Assembly (NCBI RefSeq): GCF_000090795.2
Contig: NW_003546367.1
Location: 134,149 to 188,305, forward strand
From: Amphimedon queenslandica
Lineage: Eukaryota > Porifera > Demospongiae > Haplosclerida > Niphatidae
DNA: 54,157 bases
Direction of reading: 5' to 3'
Each line of letters begins with the position of its first letter. Position 1 is the first letter of the stretch. The notes below the pieces were generated by a model. That model made no database searches. It saw nothing but the letters and a program-made list of their open reading frames with translations, and was not told the origin of the DNA. The position numbers and the translations under genes are program-made. Below, piece after piece: positions 44,240 through 54,015 of this stretch.

Positions 44240-45366
44240 GCACTAATACCATCAAAATTGATTTTTTTAAATATTTGTAAGTAGCTCCAAAATCTGATCA
44301 AAGTCTCAGCATCATAAAGTAGAGAGATTACTACATGTCCATGTACATTATTTTTCAAATACTTTGAGGCATCCTCTAATGTGTATGTCCTACCATTGTT
44401 CGTGACAGACTATAGCATCTCTTATTAATCCATTATTGCTTGTTGAATGAGATGAGTGGTATGCTTACACATATGTGACCATAATTGACAAAAGGGCCCT
44501 TATGGCAGATTTTAAAAATGATCGTTACAATGGAAAATATCAACCTGTGAGTGCTTTGTTAGACAATCATTGTTTCTAAAAGTTTCATGGTAACTTTTTG
44601 CATCCTGTGGAGTAATTTTATGATAAATGAGGCTCAGGAAGTTGGATTTCTTAGGTTAGAAAGACAAATTTCACTACCCGCCATAAGGTACCTTTTGTCA
44701 ATTATGGTCACATATTACTTAACAACATATCAGCAGCATCACGTTTAACAGTACTGCGGCATTCAGCAGCACCTGTCAATGGGTACAATACTGCTTACAA
44801 AATATGAAAAATACCTTTTAATAATGATTATTTCGTATTTAACTTTTAGATAACATTGCATGCTGTGAGAAAAAGTAAGTCTTTCATATTTAGTAAAGCA
44901 ATCATTTCAAAAAACTAGTTTACATGTACATGTAGATGTATATGTACACTGACTTGTGGCTGAGGATGATGTTGTCCAACATCAGTGATTTCGGACGAGT
45001 CTCTGAGATTGAGGTGAATCAATGTGTGCTATCAGCAGAGGAATGTATATTCATTTACATTACCTTGTATATAGATACAAAAATTAATAATTTTAGACTT
45101 TAGGCTCTACTTTTATATTGTGTGTTTCCTTAATGTACCAATTATCAGCAGTTGATAACCACATCAATTAAGCATTAATTAATGTCACTTGATTAAATGA
45201 AACATATACAGCTATATATTTTGTTATTGCGTAAATGTAAATATAAGTACAAGTACATACTAGATAACAAACATGCAGCCAATTTTTAAAGTCGAATGTC
45301 TCTTCTTCATCATGAGCTTCGAGTACCTCAAAGATATGACCATAATCAAACCATAGAGTCAGTAAC
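44240..45366 (-). pseudogene. TOR kinase FAT-domain pseudogene fragment
   Basis: Minus-strand pieces in the right order match the FAT domain of the TOR kinase (the helical-repeat region before the kinase domain, acting in nutrient signalling). The exon-like 45,366-45,261 reads LLTLWFDYGHIFEVLEAHDE and then NWLHVCYL, with an acceptor ATCCATAG before it and a donor GTATGT after it. Next is IPLLIAHIDSPQSQRLVR followed by a shift and LTDVG-type TDVGQHHPQ (45,047-44,960). Then, past the MITE at 44,475-44,711, THLIQQAIM, LIRDAIVCHEQW and TLEDASKYLKNNVHGHVVIS (44,460-44,290). Each aligns with successive TOR landmarks (LLTLWFDYG, IARIDTP, DIGRxHPQ, [25 protein letters not shown]). Stops and frameshifts in such a conserved protein indicate a pseudogene copy. 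The kinase domain was not found. Confidence 0.65.
44475..44711. mobile_element. 237-bp MITE, copy 2 (GTGACCATAATTG termini)
   Basis: Same element as 40,497-40,733, same length, about 96% alike by eye. It lies between two FAT-domain blocks of the TOR-like pseudogene. The flanks continue the palindrome (TAT...ATA), so the exact target duplication is unclear. Confidence 0.85.
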
Positions 45367-46080
45367 CTATGGATGCAAAAAAATGTAAACTAGCCAAAAA
45401 ATGTATTTTCCTAACTAAAGAAATGGCTATTGTCGGCTTAAGGAATTGGCAAAAAAATCAAGGTAAAAGTTGCATCGTGACTTTATATATGTAGTTTGGT
45501 AGTCATTGTGCAGATCACACTAAAATAACATACAATGTACACTGACATGAATGAGTAATTGTTATTCAAATTCTACTTTCTTATTTCTTAGAGGTGCTGG
45601 AATGCCAGCAAATGGTTAAATTAAAAAGTTTGTGTGGGGGTTAATAAGGCAATCATTTACCTCCCAGGCTACATATCAATTTCGAGGCAAAGCACTATCA
45701 CATATACAATATGTAAGTTATTTATGACCCTGAAATCAAGCAATCAGATAGTGTGTGGGGCAAAAATGGGGTCAATTACATTAAAATGTAGTATATTACA
45801 ATTACTATTACAGGAAAATTTTTGATATTACTATTACCATTACTAAAGTAAAGTAATTATACTAAATTACTATTACTTGACATTTAATTTGTATAAAGAG
45901 GAAATAATACAATCCAAGCGGCCCACCTCGGCTGCTGCAAATGTGTAAATATCTAGGAAGTCATGTTCAGTATACTTCAGTGTATTATCAATGATAATGT
46001 TGTTATAACAACACATTTGTATAAACATCAAATCATTATCTAAATGCGAATGTATCTTTAAATAGCTACAATGTACCTGC
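45367..46080. other. Mostly non-coding; TTACTATTAC low-complexity patch
   Basis: A low-complexity region of repeated ATTACTATTAC lies at about 45,785-45,885. A minus open frame covers 45,990-45,893 downstream of the unknown exons, but its splicing is unclear. No other feature seen. Confidence 0.4.
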
Positions 46081-46226
46081 AGGTGATGCTTGTATTGATA
46101 TTCATTCTTACTATCCCAAAGCAGTAGTAACACACCAGGCATGACTCTGATTGTATAAAATATCTCAATCAACTGCTTTTTAAACAATGGAACTTGTAAG
46201 GGATACACCTCATCATTTTGTGGAGC
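46081..46226 (-). CDS. Exon of unidentified gene (downstream exon of a pair)
   Basis: Minus-strand exon candidate between acceptor CTGTCTGTTAG and donor CTGCAG/GTACAT, reading PQNDEVYPLQVPLFKKQLIE and then IFYTIRVMPGVLLLLWDSKN. The hydrophobic part could be a buried helix. It is preceded in phase by the exon at 46,587-46,464: that exon ends with one base (G) and this one starts with CT, completing an Ala codon. The family is not recognised. Phase agreement and two good splice borders make a real spliced gene more likely than chance; no further exon was secured. Confidence 0.45.
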
Positions 46227-46463
46227 TAACAGACAGTATAAATAAATAAAGAAGTAGTAACAAGTTTACATGAAGTAGACTTGCATGTATTTGTCTAACT
46301 TTAAAATTGGCAAGTAAATATACTAACATACAGTACACAATATTTAGTTTCACAGAGCCACCCATGATATGTATGTACATGTACATCAGTGCATGGACAA
46401 TGGAGATTGCAGCAAATCATGTCCATGTAATTAATTACATTAATTTTAATTAGGTATTAATTA

Positions 46464-46587
46464 CCTTCAGTTGGTTTATTAAAGGTAGGTGCATGCATTT
46501 CCAGTTTATCAGCAGTGATACCGTGATAGGGACCATTAATAGGTAACATGTCGTGAGTAATCACTTGAGACCTCTTTAACCAACAAC
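46464..46587 (-). CDS. Exon of unidentified gene (upstream exon of a pair)
   Basis: Minus-strand exon candidate between acceptor ATATTATTGTAG and donor CTGAAG/GTAATT, reading MCCWLKRSQVITHDMLPING and then PYHGITADKLEMHAPTFNKP. It is open throughout and its phase fits the exon at 46,226-46,081. Function unknown. Confidence 0.45.
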
Positions 46588-46639
46588 ACATTCTACAATA
46601 ATATAAAAATACATGAATTAGTGTATAGTGCATATACAA

Positions 46640-46999
46640 TGTACATGCATATGCACTGCTTCATCGTGTTAAAATATTACTTATAGTTGTTCTATAATTA
46701 CACTTTTGTGAAAGTTAGTATCTTGTAAAACTTAGAAAAACTGAAAAATAAAGTAAAAAAAATTAAAATAAAATAAGAAAAATGAATAAGGAATAATTAA
46801 AACAACATAATTTAAATGAAGAAAATAAAGAAAGTAAAAAATTTTACAAGTAGAAATTTGAATGAAAAAACTATAATTAAGAAATAATCATGGAACAAAC
46901 CAATTAAAAAAATTAAAAATTAAACTAGAACATTAAAGAATATAATAATGGATAAACACCTAGGAGGTGTGCATTTTTAATAATCATATACACAATTAT
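46640..46999. other. Very AT-rich spacer
   Basis: Long A-rich stretches, no gene or repeat recognised. Confidence 0.5.
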
Positions 47000-47180
47000 T
47001 ACTTTCTTCACTTTTCAGGAAATAACTGGAGCACTTTCCTCAAAAATTGTGATAAGGTTGGAATTACTCTTAATATGCACAGCAGCTTCTCCTGGCACTG
47101 AGTGAGGGTCCATCTACTAGTAAAGATAGACATGTAGTCCCACATAGTAATACCAAAGCTGTAAACATGATTGAAATGGA
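47000..47180 (-). other. Possible kinase-domain exon scrap (minus)
   Basis: The minus frame reads HVYSFGITMWDYMS, like subdomain IX of protein kinases (DVYSFGIxLWE), close to an acceptor-like TGTTTACAG. The following residues do not continue the kinase pattern, so this may be chance or a shifted remnant. Confidence 0.2.
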
Positions 47181-47837
47181 GTGGAAACCCAGAAATACAA
47201 AAGATAAATAATGAGAAGGGAGAGAATAAAAATGGGAAAGAGAGGAAGATAGTGGCATGGACTAACAGTAAGTGCATGTATGTGTCTCAAGCAATTAACT
47301 ACAATGCTGACCAAATAATAACGGAATTAATTCATACATTGGTCATTATACACTTACATCATACCAGTAGAAGGTATTGTTTCTATGTCATTGTCTCCTT
47401 TAAAAACGAGCATATACAATCAAGAATAATAAAGCATTGGTTATTATGCAGCTCATACCCTGAAATGGTGTGACATCGATCTACAGAACCACTAGCTTCT
47501 AAAAACAACTAAAAACTCATAATAAATTGTATTATGAAGTAACCATTAGGTACACATTGATCTTTCTTTTGTTCCGTCTTTGACCTTGTCTCTCTCTTCC
47601 TCACATATCTCCTTACAGGGATAACTGGTTCTCTCCAAGTCACGTTTGTTTATAATAGGATACCGATGATGAAGAATTGAACCTGAGATCCTGCCACCAC
47701 ACTATGGGAACACAAACACAGTGTACTTATGCGCATTGATATTTGTTGAAGTTGCATAACTTAAAAGTTCTGAAATTAATGACATCAAAAAAATGAATTG
47801 TCAGTTTTATATGTATCATGTAGTTTCATTCTACAGG

Positions 47838-48850
47838 ACAAACTTAGCCAGTCCCCTCCACCAGCTTCCCCTTCTAGTTCCGTAATTTTGAAAGTGCTTT
47901 TAACCTTCATTTTAAGATACTTTATTCTGCAACCTAGACGCATACTTCATAGGCGTTCTTACCGCGTTTCCGGACCCAAAAGTTTGTGGCACATCAATGG
48001 CTTATACAAGTTAATACGCTGGCGTATAGTCATTCACGGCCACATAGATGGTTATTCAGGAATCCCAGTCTATCTCCATGCATCTGACAACAATCGATCA
48101 GAAACAGTGTTAAACTCATTCATGGAAGCCGTTACAAACCATGGTTCCATTTCCAGGGTAAGAGCAGATCATGGTGGAGATAATGTTTTAGTATCAAGTA
48201 CATGCTGGAGCATTTTGAAGGAGGAGAAGGACGTGAGAGCTTTATTTGTGTTAAAAGTGTGCATAGTCAACGCATCAAGCGACTTTGCAGAGATGTTTTT
48301 ACTACTTGTTTGTCACCTTTTTACCACCTTTTCTATATTCTTGAGCAGAGTGTGGTTTTTTCACCGGATGATGATATTTTTGGTTACTTTACGTTTCTCT
48401 ACCTCAAATCAATGCTCAGTTGATTTTATTTCGTCAAGTTAACAGTTGCAATAGGCTTCATACGGAAGGAAACAGATCACCAGTCCTGCTGTAGGTACGT
48501 GAAATGTTACAAGGTTCACGAATGGTCATACTGTGTCAGGTCTACTTGAAGCCATAAATGAAGTAATGTTTATACAATTCAATGTTACTAATGTTCAATG
48601 TTGCTACTATTGTACATAGGATGAATTACAGGAGTATCAAATTGATTTGTGTGGTTCTGCAGTGTTAAATGAAGATGAAGAATGTGTTGTATCAGTTTAA
48701 TGTACTAGAAATCCTCTTCAACCTCATGAGTTAGCCATTTCAAAGAACCTTGTTGATCTGCTTGATGACTGAAAGTATGGGGATCTAGTTCTATGTGCTA
48801 CTAAAGGAATTTATTGCACTGTGCCAAAAATTGACATTTAAAAGGAATCA
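47838..48850 (+). pseudogene. Integrase-core (rve-like) gene relic
   Basis: Plus-strand relic of an integrase-like DDE protein of the type multicopy in invertebrates. An acceptor TTCATTCTACAG precedes 47,838. Then RRSYRVSGPKSLWHINGLYK and LIRWRIVIHGHIDGYSGIPV (47,950-48,065), NNRSETVLNSFMEAVTNHGS, SRVRADHGGDNVLVS (48,155-48,195), and after a one-base shift HFEGGEGRESFI and HSQRIKRLCRDVFTTCLSPF (48,260-48,320). Of the three catalytic acids, the first Asp of WHIDG is Asn (codon 47,996-47,998), the second is kept (48,167-48,169) and the Glu of QRIERLW is Lys (48,277-48,279). So the core is dead regardless of frame. The remainder to 48,850 is poorly preserved. No LTR, RT or protease was seen, so this is not a retrovirus-like element. 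Confidence 0.75.
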
Positions 48851-49230
48851 TGATTAACTTTTTTAATCATTAATTTTTGGATATTATATCAAGGCTCCTC
48901 CAATGATTTTACGCAAGCACAGTAAGCCAAGATCTTCATGTGCACAAGCCATTCTGCCTGGAAGCAGGCACTGCTGCCTCTATTCAGATAGTTGAAGCAG
49001 GCGTCCTTCAACTTACTGGCCACCATGGGTATAATATTCATGGTGAAGTGAAGCTTAAAGAAGCCATCAACATATTGCTTCAGTTTAATAATTCAGTAGG
49101 AGCTTTTGTCATCTCAAGGGACGAACTCACGTTCGATTCTAGTGCTCTGCATAGCCCACCTCCATCGCACCACTGATAATAGAACCGCTACGGGCTCTTG
49201 AACCAGCACCATCTCACTCATCCAAGCCAC

Positions 49231-49335
49231 AGCCTTGTTCTTCTTGCTTAGCTCAGCCTCAGCCTTGTTCTTCTTGCTTAGCTCAGCCTCAGCCTTGTTC
49301 TTCTTGCTCAGCTCAGCCTTGTTCTTCTCGCTCAG
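49231..49335 (+). repeat. 30-bp tandem repeat (about 3.5 copies)
   Basis: Unit AGCCTTGTTCTTCTTGCTTA+GCTCAGCCTC at 49,231, 49,261 and 49,291, with a shorter last copy to 49,335. In the HECT-like frame it encodes repeats of QPQPCSSCLA, so it lies in the linker of that gene. Confidence 0.9.
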
Positions 49336-49361
49336 GCACAGGTATATGTATCTGTATTTAC

Positions 49362-49381
49362 ATATATATATATATATATAA
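49362..49381. repeat. (TA)n microsatellite
   Basis: About ten uninterrupted TA dinucleotides. Confidence 0.95.
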
Positions 49382-50777
49382 TGTTTATGTGAAGGGGACG
49401 GCTTGTGTGTGCAGGCACTTTCAATCGCTGTGACTGTTTTTTCCCTTTGCTACTGACATGTGTCTGATGTCGATTGCAGCACTGCTGAATTTCATGGGAA
49501 GTTCATAGAAAGTTTTCCTAAACTAGAGTTTTGTGGTGGATTTGAGCCAATGAGGTGTATACCCCAAACAAAATTATTGAAATAAATCAAATTGTCAGTT
49601 TGCCACTCTCCCAGGTTGTTACGTAGTTATATGGGTGCAGCAAAAGTGTACACCCATCCTATTCAGGAAAATATTGATATTGAGATGGTGAAACCAAGGA
49701 ATGATGTTAATGTATGAGAAGGGAGTTTTTTTGTCTATTGGCCTATGAAGTGAAATTGTTTGTGTGTTGGCAAGAAGAATTGCTACAAACTTAGCATCAC
49801 ACACCGGGTTTACAGGTGCGTTCACACTGTGTGACAAGTATTCACTTTACCTAATTGGTTTAGAGGCCAATAAGTTTGAAAGGTTAGGACTGTTGATGAC
49901 TGCATCTTTGGCCCATAAAGGCAGTGGCTTTCCTCTTCTCTCTATCAGTGTATGACTCTATTTGTGGCAAGAGATTAGAGATATAAATATTGAGTCAATA
50001 CCCAATAGAGAGGCATTTTATTTACTGAAGGAGGCATACCCCTTGATTTTATTTTTTAATAGCAACATGTATTGACTAGATACAGGATATGACATATGAT
50101 TTGGCTTTTCAAAAAGCACTCTCTCACCAATGTGACATATTATTTAGCACAGGCTTCAGTAAACCAATATGTAACATAACTTTTGCTGACAAAGGGGAGA
50201 TTATAAGAGTGGTGGCTCTGCAGCATACTCTCCTCTAATGCCTTGCCGAGTTGGACCTGTTGAAGAAGGGGCTGATGTACTCACCCTCTATAATTGAAGG
50301 AAAAAAGAATATTGTGAAGCCGTTCTTTATGCACTGTCCTGACAATCGTATAACAGCAGGTCAATTATCATAATTATTTGAAATCATTTTGATTTGTCTT
50401 TTTGTAAAGATAAACTAAAAGATCTTTTGAAAGCCCATTTTGCTGAGAGGGGTACTAATACTCGAAAACTTCAGGAAGAAGCATTTGTATATGTTAATCA
50501 CCTTCTTGATTAATGTAAAGGTATATGACATAACTGCATGTTTGTGTCAAATTTTATTTCTCTTGTAGATTCTCCAGTGGTCTCTACTGACTTCAGCATA
50601 CAAGACATATTAGTCTTTTTTACTGGTAATGATGTAATACCTCCTCTCGGTTTACACCAAGGCCATTGCTATACTTTGATGAATTTATAGAGTACCACTT
50701 TGCGTCTACTTGTGCCATGTCTCTGACTTTACAAATTCAGTCTGAAGAGTATTCAAAGTTCAAAAAGATGGTTTATG

Positions 50778-51104
50778 CAGGGACATATCCAGCAGGGGCT
50801 GAGGGGGGCTTGAGCAGCCCCCACTTGGCTGGGCTGAGAAAAAAATTACTCCAATCCTGGACTTTTGCATCACTACCAAGCCTCTGAATGTTACTGAGCC
50901 CCCTGATCATGATTTCAGCAGTTTCTAGTGCTCTAATGAGCGATCATAAGTATTAGTATGCTTGGAATTATATTGACCCCACCTGTAATTTACAAAATTG
51001 AAGAAAAATGCCATTTTACTGTCGCAAAAAGAGGGGCAGCTGAAATTGCGGCACCCGTCGCACTCCCTCAATACCTTTATTCCACATTTGTAGATACGCC
51101 CCTG
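50778..51104. mobile_element. 327-bp hAT-type MITE in HECT-like relic
   Basis: Ends CAGGGACATATCC and the reverse complement CAGGGGCGTATCT, flanked by GTTTATG at 50,771-50,777 and 51,105-51,111 (7 bp sure; 8 bp if one terminal G is counted with the target). CAGGG-type ends with a 7-8 bp duplication fit hAT elements. GC-richer than its surroundings. Confidence 0.85.
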
Positions 51105-51146
51105 GTTTATGGTTTTAAGAACCATGGGGGGTTTGGGAAAGTATGA

Positions 51147-51911
51147 ATATTATCACTTATGACAAATGATGATTATCAGTGCATGAATGTCTGACCTTTT
51201 AAAAATAACACTTATCATTTACGACAAAAAACTAATCTCTTATACATTTATGTTAGGCTTAAATTCCAATAAATAACATCTTTCCTTGAACATGCATCAT
51301 CTAAGACTGTGCTGATCTCTGTTACCATTCCTATTCAGCTTTGCTTCCACTGACATTTGATTTTGGTTAAAAATATTTTGCTTATTGCAATTTTATTCAA
51401 CAATTAACAACATCATAGTCAATAGTACAGGCATTAAACAAAACATGCAATAACTAATGTTAAAAACGAGTGAGCTGTTATACGATGCCTTTTACTGTAT
51501 CAAGTGTGTCTGAGCCATTCCTTGAGGGCTATCTGATTGTCCTTGTTTGGTCCTATCAATCATAAGACTACAGCAGAGATAACAATAACAGTGATATACA
51601 CATTTCAGACTTGGAAAGACTCCTTGGATTTGATGAGTTCTTCATCTCCACCAAGAAAACTTACGTGCATTAAGCTTAAACACACTCAAGGCTAGTAACT
51701 CTGCTTTATTGCCATCTCTTTTCACCGGTTAACACGCCTACTATAGGATGGATGAGGATCACATGATGAGGTAAAGTCTTAGAAAATAGTAGCCATCATC
51801 ACTTGAATAGCTACATCAATTAGCAATACATAGATGAAAAACATTTGTTTTGAAATTGATGCATGAATGAGGTGATGCGCTTTGCACATCACTACACAAC
51901 CTTTCCATATT
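51147..51911. other. No gene recognised
   Basis: AT-rich spacer, no coding similarity seen. Confidence 0.5.
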
Positions 51912-51913
51912 TA

Positions 51914-52783
51914 CGGTATTTGCTCACTCAAACGCCCTTCTCAATTAAATGCCCTTCCTGAAATAAACGCCCAGGCTAGGCAACCAAAGAAAGCAATAAA
52001 CGCCCAGCCATAATATAATGCCAACCTCGATTTAATGCCCATAGTTGTAGCTACACGAGTACACATGGCTGCCATACTAAAGAGTGTACCACGTGTAGTA
52101 TCATGGAGAAGAAAAAGCAAAAGTGTTATGATATTGATTTCAAATTAACAGCAGTGGCTAGTTCAAAGAAGTCTATTGCTACTGTTTCTAGAGAGTTATG
52201 TGTTGATCGAAAACGTATTCAAGATTTGCGAGCACAAGAAGACGCAACTGAAGAAAGCAGGTGAAAGTAAACATAAGTGATTGGATGGAGCTGGAAGGAA
52301 GGAATTAGAGGTTGAAATGGAGGAACAATTGTTTCAGTGGATAGCTGGTTTACGTGATATTTGAGTGAGTAGATCAATGATTATGAGACAAGCTACAACT
52401 TTTTCATCAAAATGATTCGTTTAAGGCCAGTACTGGTTGCCTTCAAGGTTTTTTGCGCAGGAATGATTCATCATTGAGATGAAGAACAACAGTTGGTAAA
52501 AATCCTCCAGGTGCTTTTATTAGTAAGCTGGTCGATTATATAATTCATTTGCGGAAACTTCAACTCAGTCAAAAATATTCACTCAACTGTATATTTGCTA
52601 TGGATGAACCTGCTAGCAGGTTCGATATGCCTAGTGACGCAACCATTCATCACATATGAGCTCGCTCAGTACCAGTGATAAGTACTGGTCATAAAAAGGA
52701 TCATGATACAGTTGTGCTTACAGCCAAAGCTGATAGAACAAAGCTTAAACCATTTCTTTTCTTCAAAGGCCAAGGTACACACC
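51914..52783 (+). mobile_element. Pogo-like DNA transposon 3, truncated
   Basis: Left end at TA (51,912-51,913) followed by CGGTATTTGCTCACTC, then short repeats of AACGCCC and AATGCCC, then the transposase start. The right side is lost: its homology stops at about 52,783, where RecQ-derived sequence begins. Confidence 0.65.
52103..52783 (+). pseudogene. Pogo-like transposase relic (element 3), N-terminal half
   Basis: ATG at 52,103 opens MEKKKQKCYDIDFKLTAVAS followed by SRELCVDRKRIQDLRAQED, the helix-turn-helix DNA-binding start of pogo/Brinker-type proteins. After shifts come ELEVEMEEQLFQWIAGLRD, FKASTGCLQGFLRRNDSS (CENP-B-type block), FISKLVDYIIHLRKLQLSQK, the catalytic D1 in CIFAMDEPASRFDMPSDATI, GHKKDHDTVVLTAKADRTKL and KPFLFFKGQGTHL. 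The second and third Asp are absent because the copy is truncated. It is of a different subfamily from elements 1 and 2 (MDEP and KKDHxTVVLTA instead of WDQxGIK). Confidence 0.8.
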
Positions 52784-52840
52784 TTGACGACTCAGATGAT
52801 AATATTCAGTAAGTGATTGCACGAGAGGACTACCAATATA
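52784..52840 (+). repeat. Inverted copy of RecQ internal sequence (left arm)
   Basis: 57 bases that match the reverse complement of 53,481-53,537 with few mismatches (shared GATTGCACGAG and GGACTACCAATATA). In plus orientation it encodes the same DDSDDN...IARxDYQY peptide that the RecQ relic encodes on the minus strand, so it is RecQ sequence turned round. Confidence 0.85.
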
Positions 52841-53849
52841 CCAATAGTACCAAAAGCTTTTGTTGCAATAACGATTCTTAAGCAGCCATTGGGCATAGAA
52901 AATAATAACAAGATTTCATGTTTTACGCTACGAGAATTACATGCAGAAAACTTTTCAACAATTCCAAATTTTGCTACATTTCGAAACTCAGGTGGATCAG
53001 TTATACAGTCCTTACATTGGTCTTTGAAAAATGAATATATCAATGAACAGTTATTGTAACTCCGGCAGAATATGATCACTTTGTCCATTTTGGCTCTCTT
53101 ACATCTCACTTTCTCAACGAATGGTTCAAAAACTGTCAATATCATCAGTCTTTTTCACTGAGTAAATGATGTTCTTATAGGGACACTTTACGAGCATATG
53201 AGGTTTATTCACTCCAAGCGTCTTAATAATCTTTTTCCTACTAGTTAGTGAAGCAGTCGTTGCTAGAGCCTTCATGTGTACGTGAGGTGGACAAAATCCT
53301 CTTAGTTCCCCTAACTTCGCATACTCTTTATGGAAGTCTCTACCCCTACAACATAAGACAATTATATTTTATCAACAATAATTATGAAGTAAATTGACCA
53401 TTCCTCAACACATTGTGCCTCATTGGTAATGAAACTCACCAGCCATTCACTGTTGAGCAGGATTTCTGGAGTAGTAAAAATATATTGGTAGTCCCCTCGT
53501 GCAATCTCTTAGTGATAATTATCATCTGAGTCATCAACAACTACTATAGCATTAAGTCCCCTCCCAGCTAGTGAAACTGCTAGGTCATTCATTAATGCTA
53601 TCAAGGGAGTCACTATCAAAATGAAGGACCAATGAGAGCTTTTTTGTCCCAGGTTGTCACATAGAATAGAAATGCTGTAGTAGCACAAAGACTTGCCAAA
53701 TCCAGTCGGTAGACAAATAAAAACATCCTGATCTTTAATTACAATTTTGTTATAGCTGCCTCTTGCTCTTTCTTAATCTCTCTAAAGCCCAGCTGCTCTA
53801 CAGATGCCTTGATCGCTCCTGCTAAAGCCATTATTCTTCCAGTTGCCAT
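52841..53849 (-). pseudogene. RecQ-like helicase relic 1
   Basis: Minus-strand RecQ-family helicase. ATG at 53,849 (MATGRIMALAGAIKASVEQL), then EIKKEQEAAI, Walker A in LPTGFGKSLCYY (about 53,680-53,712), motif Ia VTPLIALMNDLAVSLAGRGL, DDSDDN and IARGDYQYIFTTPEILL (about 53,530-53,460), the DEAH-type motif as NEAQCVEEW (about 53,405-53,428; Asp to Asn and His to Gln), SRKKIIKTLGVNKPHML, then the second domain KMDKVIIFCRSYNNCSLIYS, FSMPNGCLRIVIATKAFG. Homology stops at the start of motif V, where the inverted 57-bp copy begins, so motifs V-VI and the zinc domain are missing. Stops and shifts in the middle. RecQ-like copies of this type are multicopy in some invertebrates; whether this one is mobile is unknown. 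Confidence 0.8.
53481..53537 (-). repeat. RecQ internal sequence duplicated in inverse (right arm)
   Basis: Source segment of the inverted copy at 52,784-52,840. It lies within the RecQ-like frame around DDSDDN and DYQYIF. Confidence 0.85.
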
Positions 53850-53859
53850 TGTACAGTCA

Positions 53860-54015
53860 AGTCATGTGATCGTAACCAGGAAATCATGTGACAATCACAA
53901 GCTTGCTGTGGTACCACATGGTTGGAGCAATCTGATTGGGACACTGACATTCTATGTGACAAAAAAGCCTTGAGTGTCCCTGGCCCATTCCGCCGAAAGC
54001 GAAGGGGCGGGGCAC
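53860..54015 (-). promoter_or_regulatory. Candidate promoter of RecQ-like relic 1
   Basis: Directly upstream of the RecQ-like ATG (minus strand): two TCATGTGA-type E-boxes (about 53,862-53,869 and 53,884-53,892), an inverted CCAAT (ATTGG, about 53,936) and a GC box GGGGCGGGGC (54,004-54,013) in otherwise AT-rich DNA. Motif clustering only; no start site visible. Confidence 0.35.

Larger units (their letters stand above)
48900..51146 (+). pseudogene. G2E3/HECT-like gene relic, broken by a MITE
   Basis: Plus-strand relic of the HECT-type ubiquitin-ligase-like proteins that often accompany integrase-like genes in invertebrates. The N-terminal part is SIQIVEAGVLQLTGHHGYNI and KEAINILLQFNNSVGAFVIS (48,975-49,120), followed by a Pro/Ser/Gln region with the 30-bp tandem repeat. 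Then FPKLEFCGGFEPMR (about 49,515-49,555), YMGAAKVYTHPIQENIDIEM (about 49,630-49,690), scraps of the HECT N-lobe (AELDLLKKGLMYS), LLKAHFAERGTNTRKLQEEA, DILVFFTGNDVIPPLG, then FASTCAMSLTLQIQSEEYSK with the putative catalytic Cys (codon 50,711-50,713) in the STC motif. The C-terminus GFKNHGGFGKV lies beyond the hAT-type MITE; removing the MITE and one target copy joins KKMVY directly to GFKNHGG in frame. Confidence 0.7.

Noticed and set aside
47655-47715. tRNA-like B box (reverse complement of GAATTGAACC) with an A-box-like stretch nearby
   Set aside because: The spacing between the two boxes is far too short for a tRNA and no cloverleaf forms; at best a SINE scrap.
47838-48450. Retrovirus or LTR element suggested by the integrase core
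   Set aside because: No LTRs, protease, RT or gag seen; the integrase type is that of DDE genes paired with HECT-like proteins.
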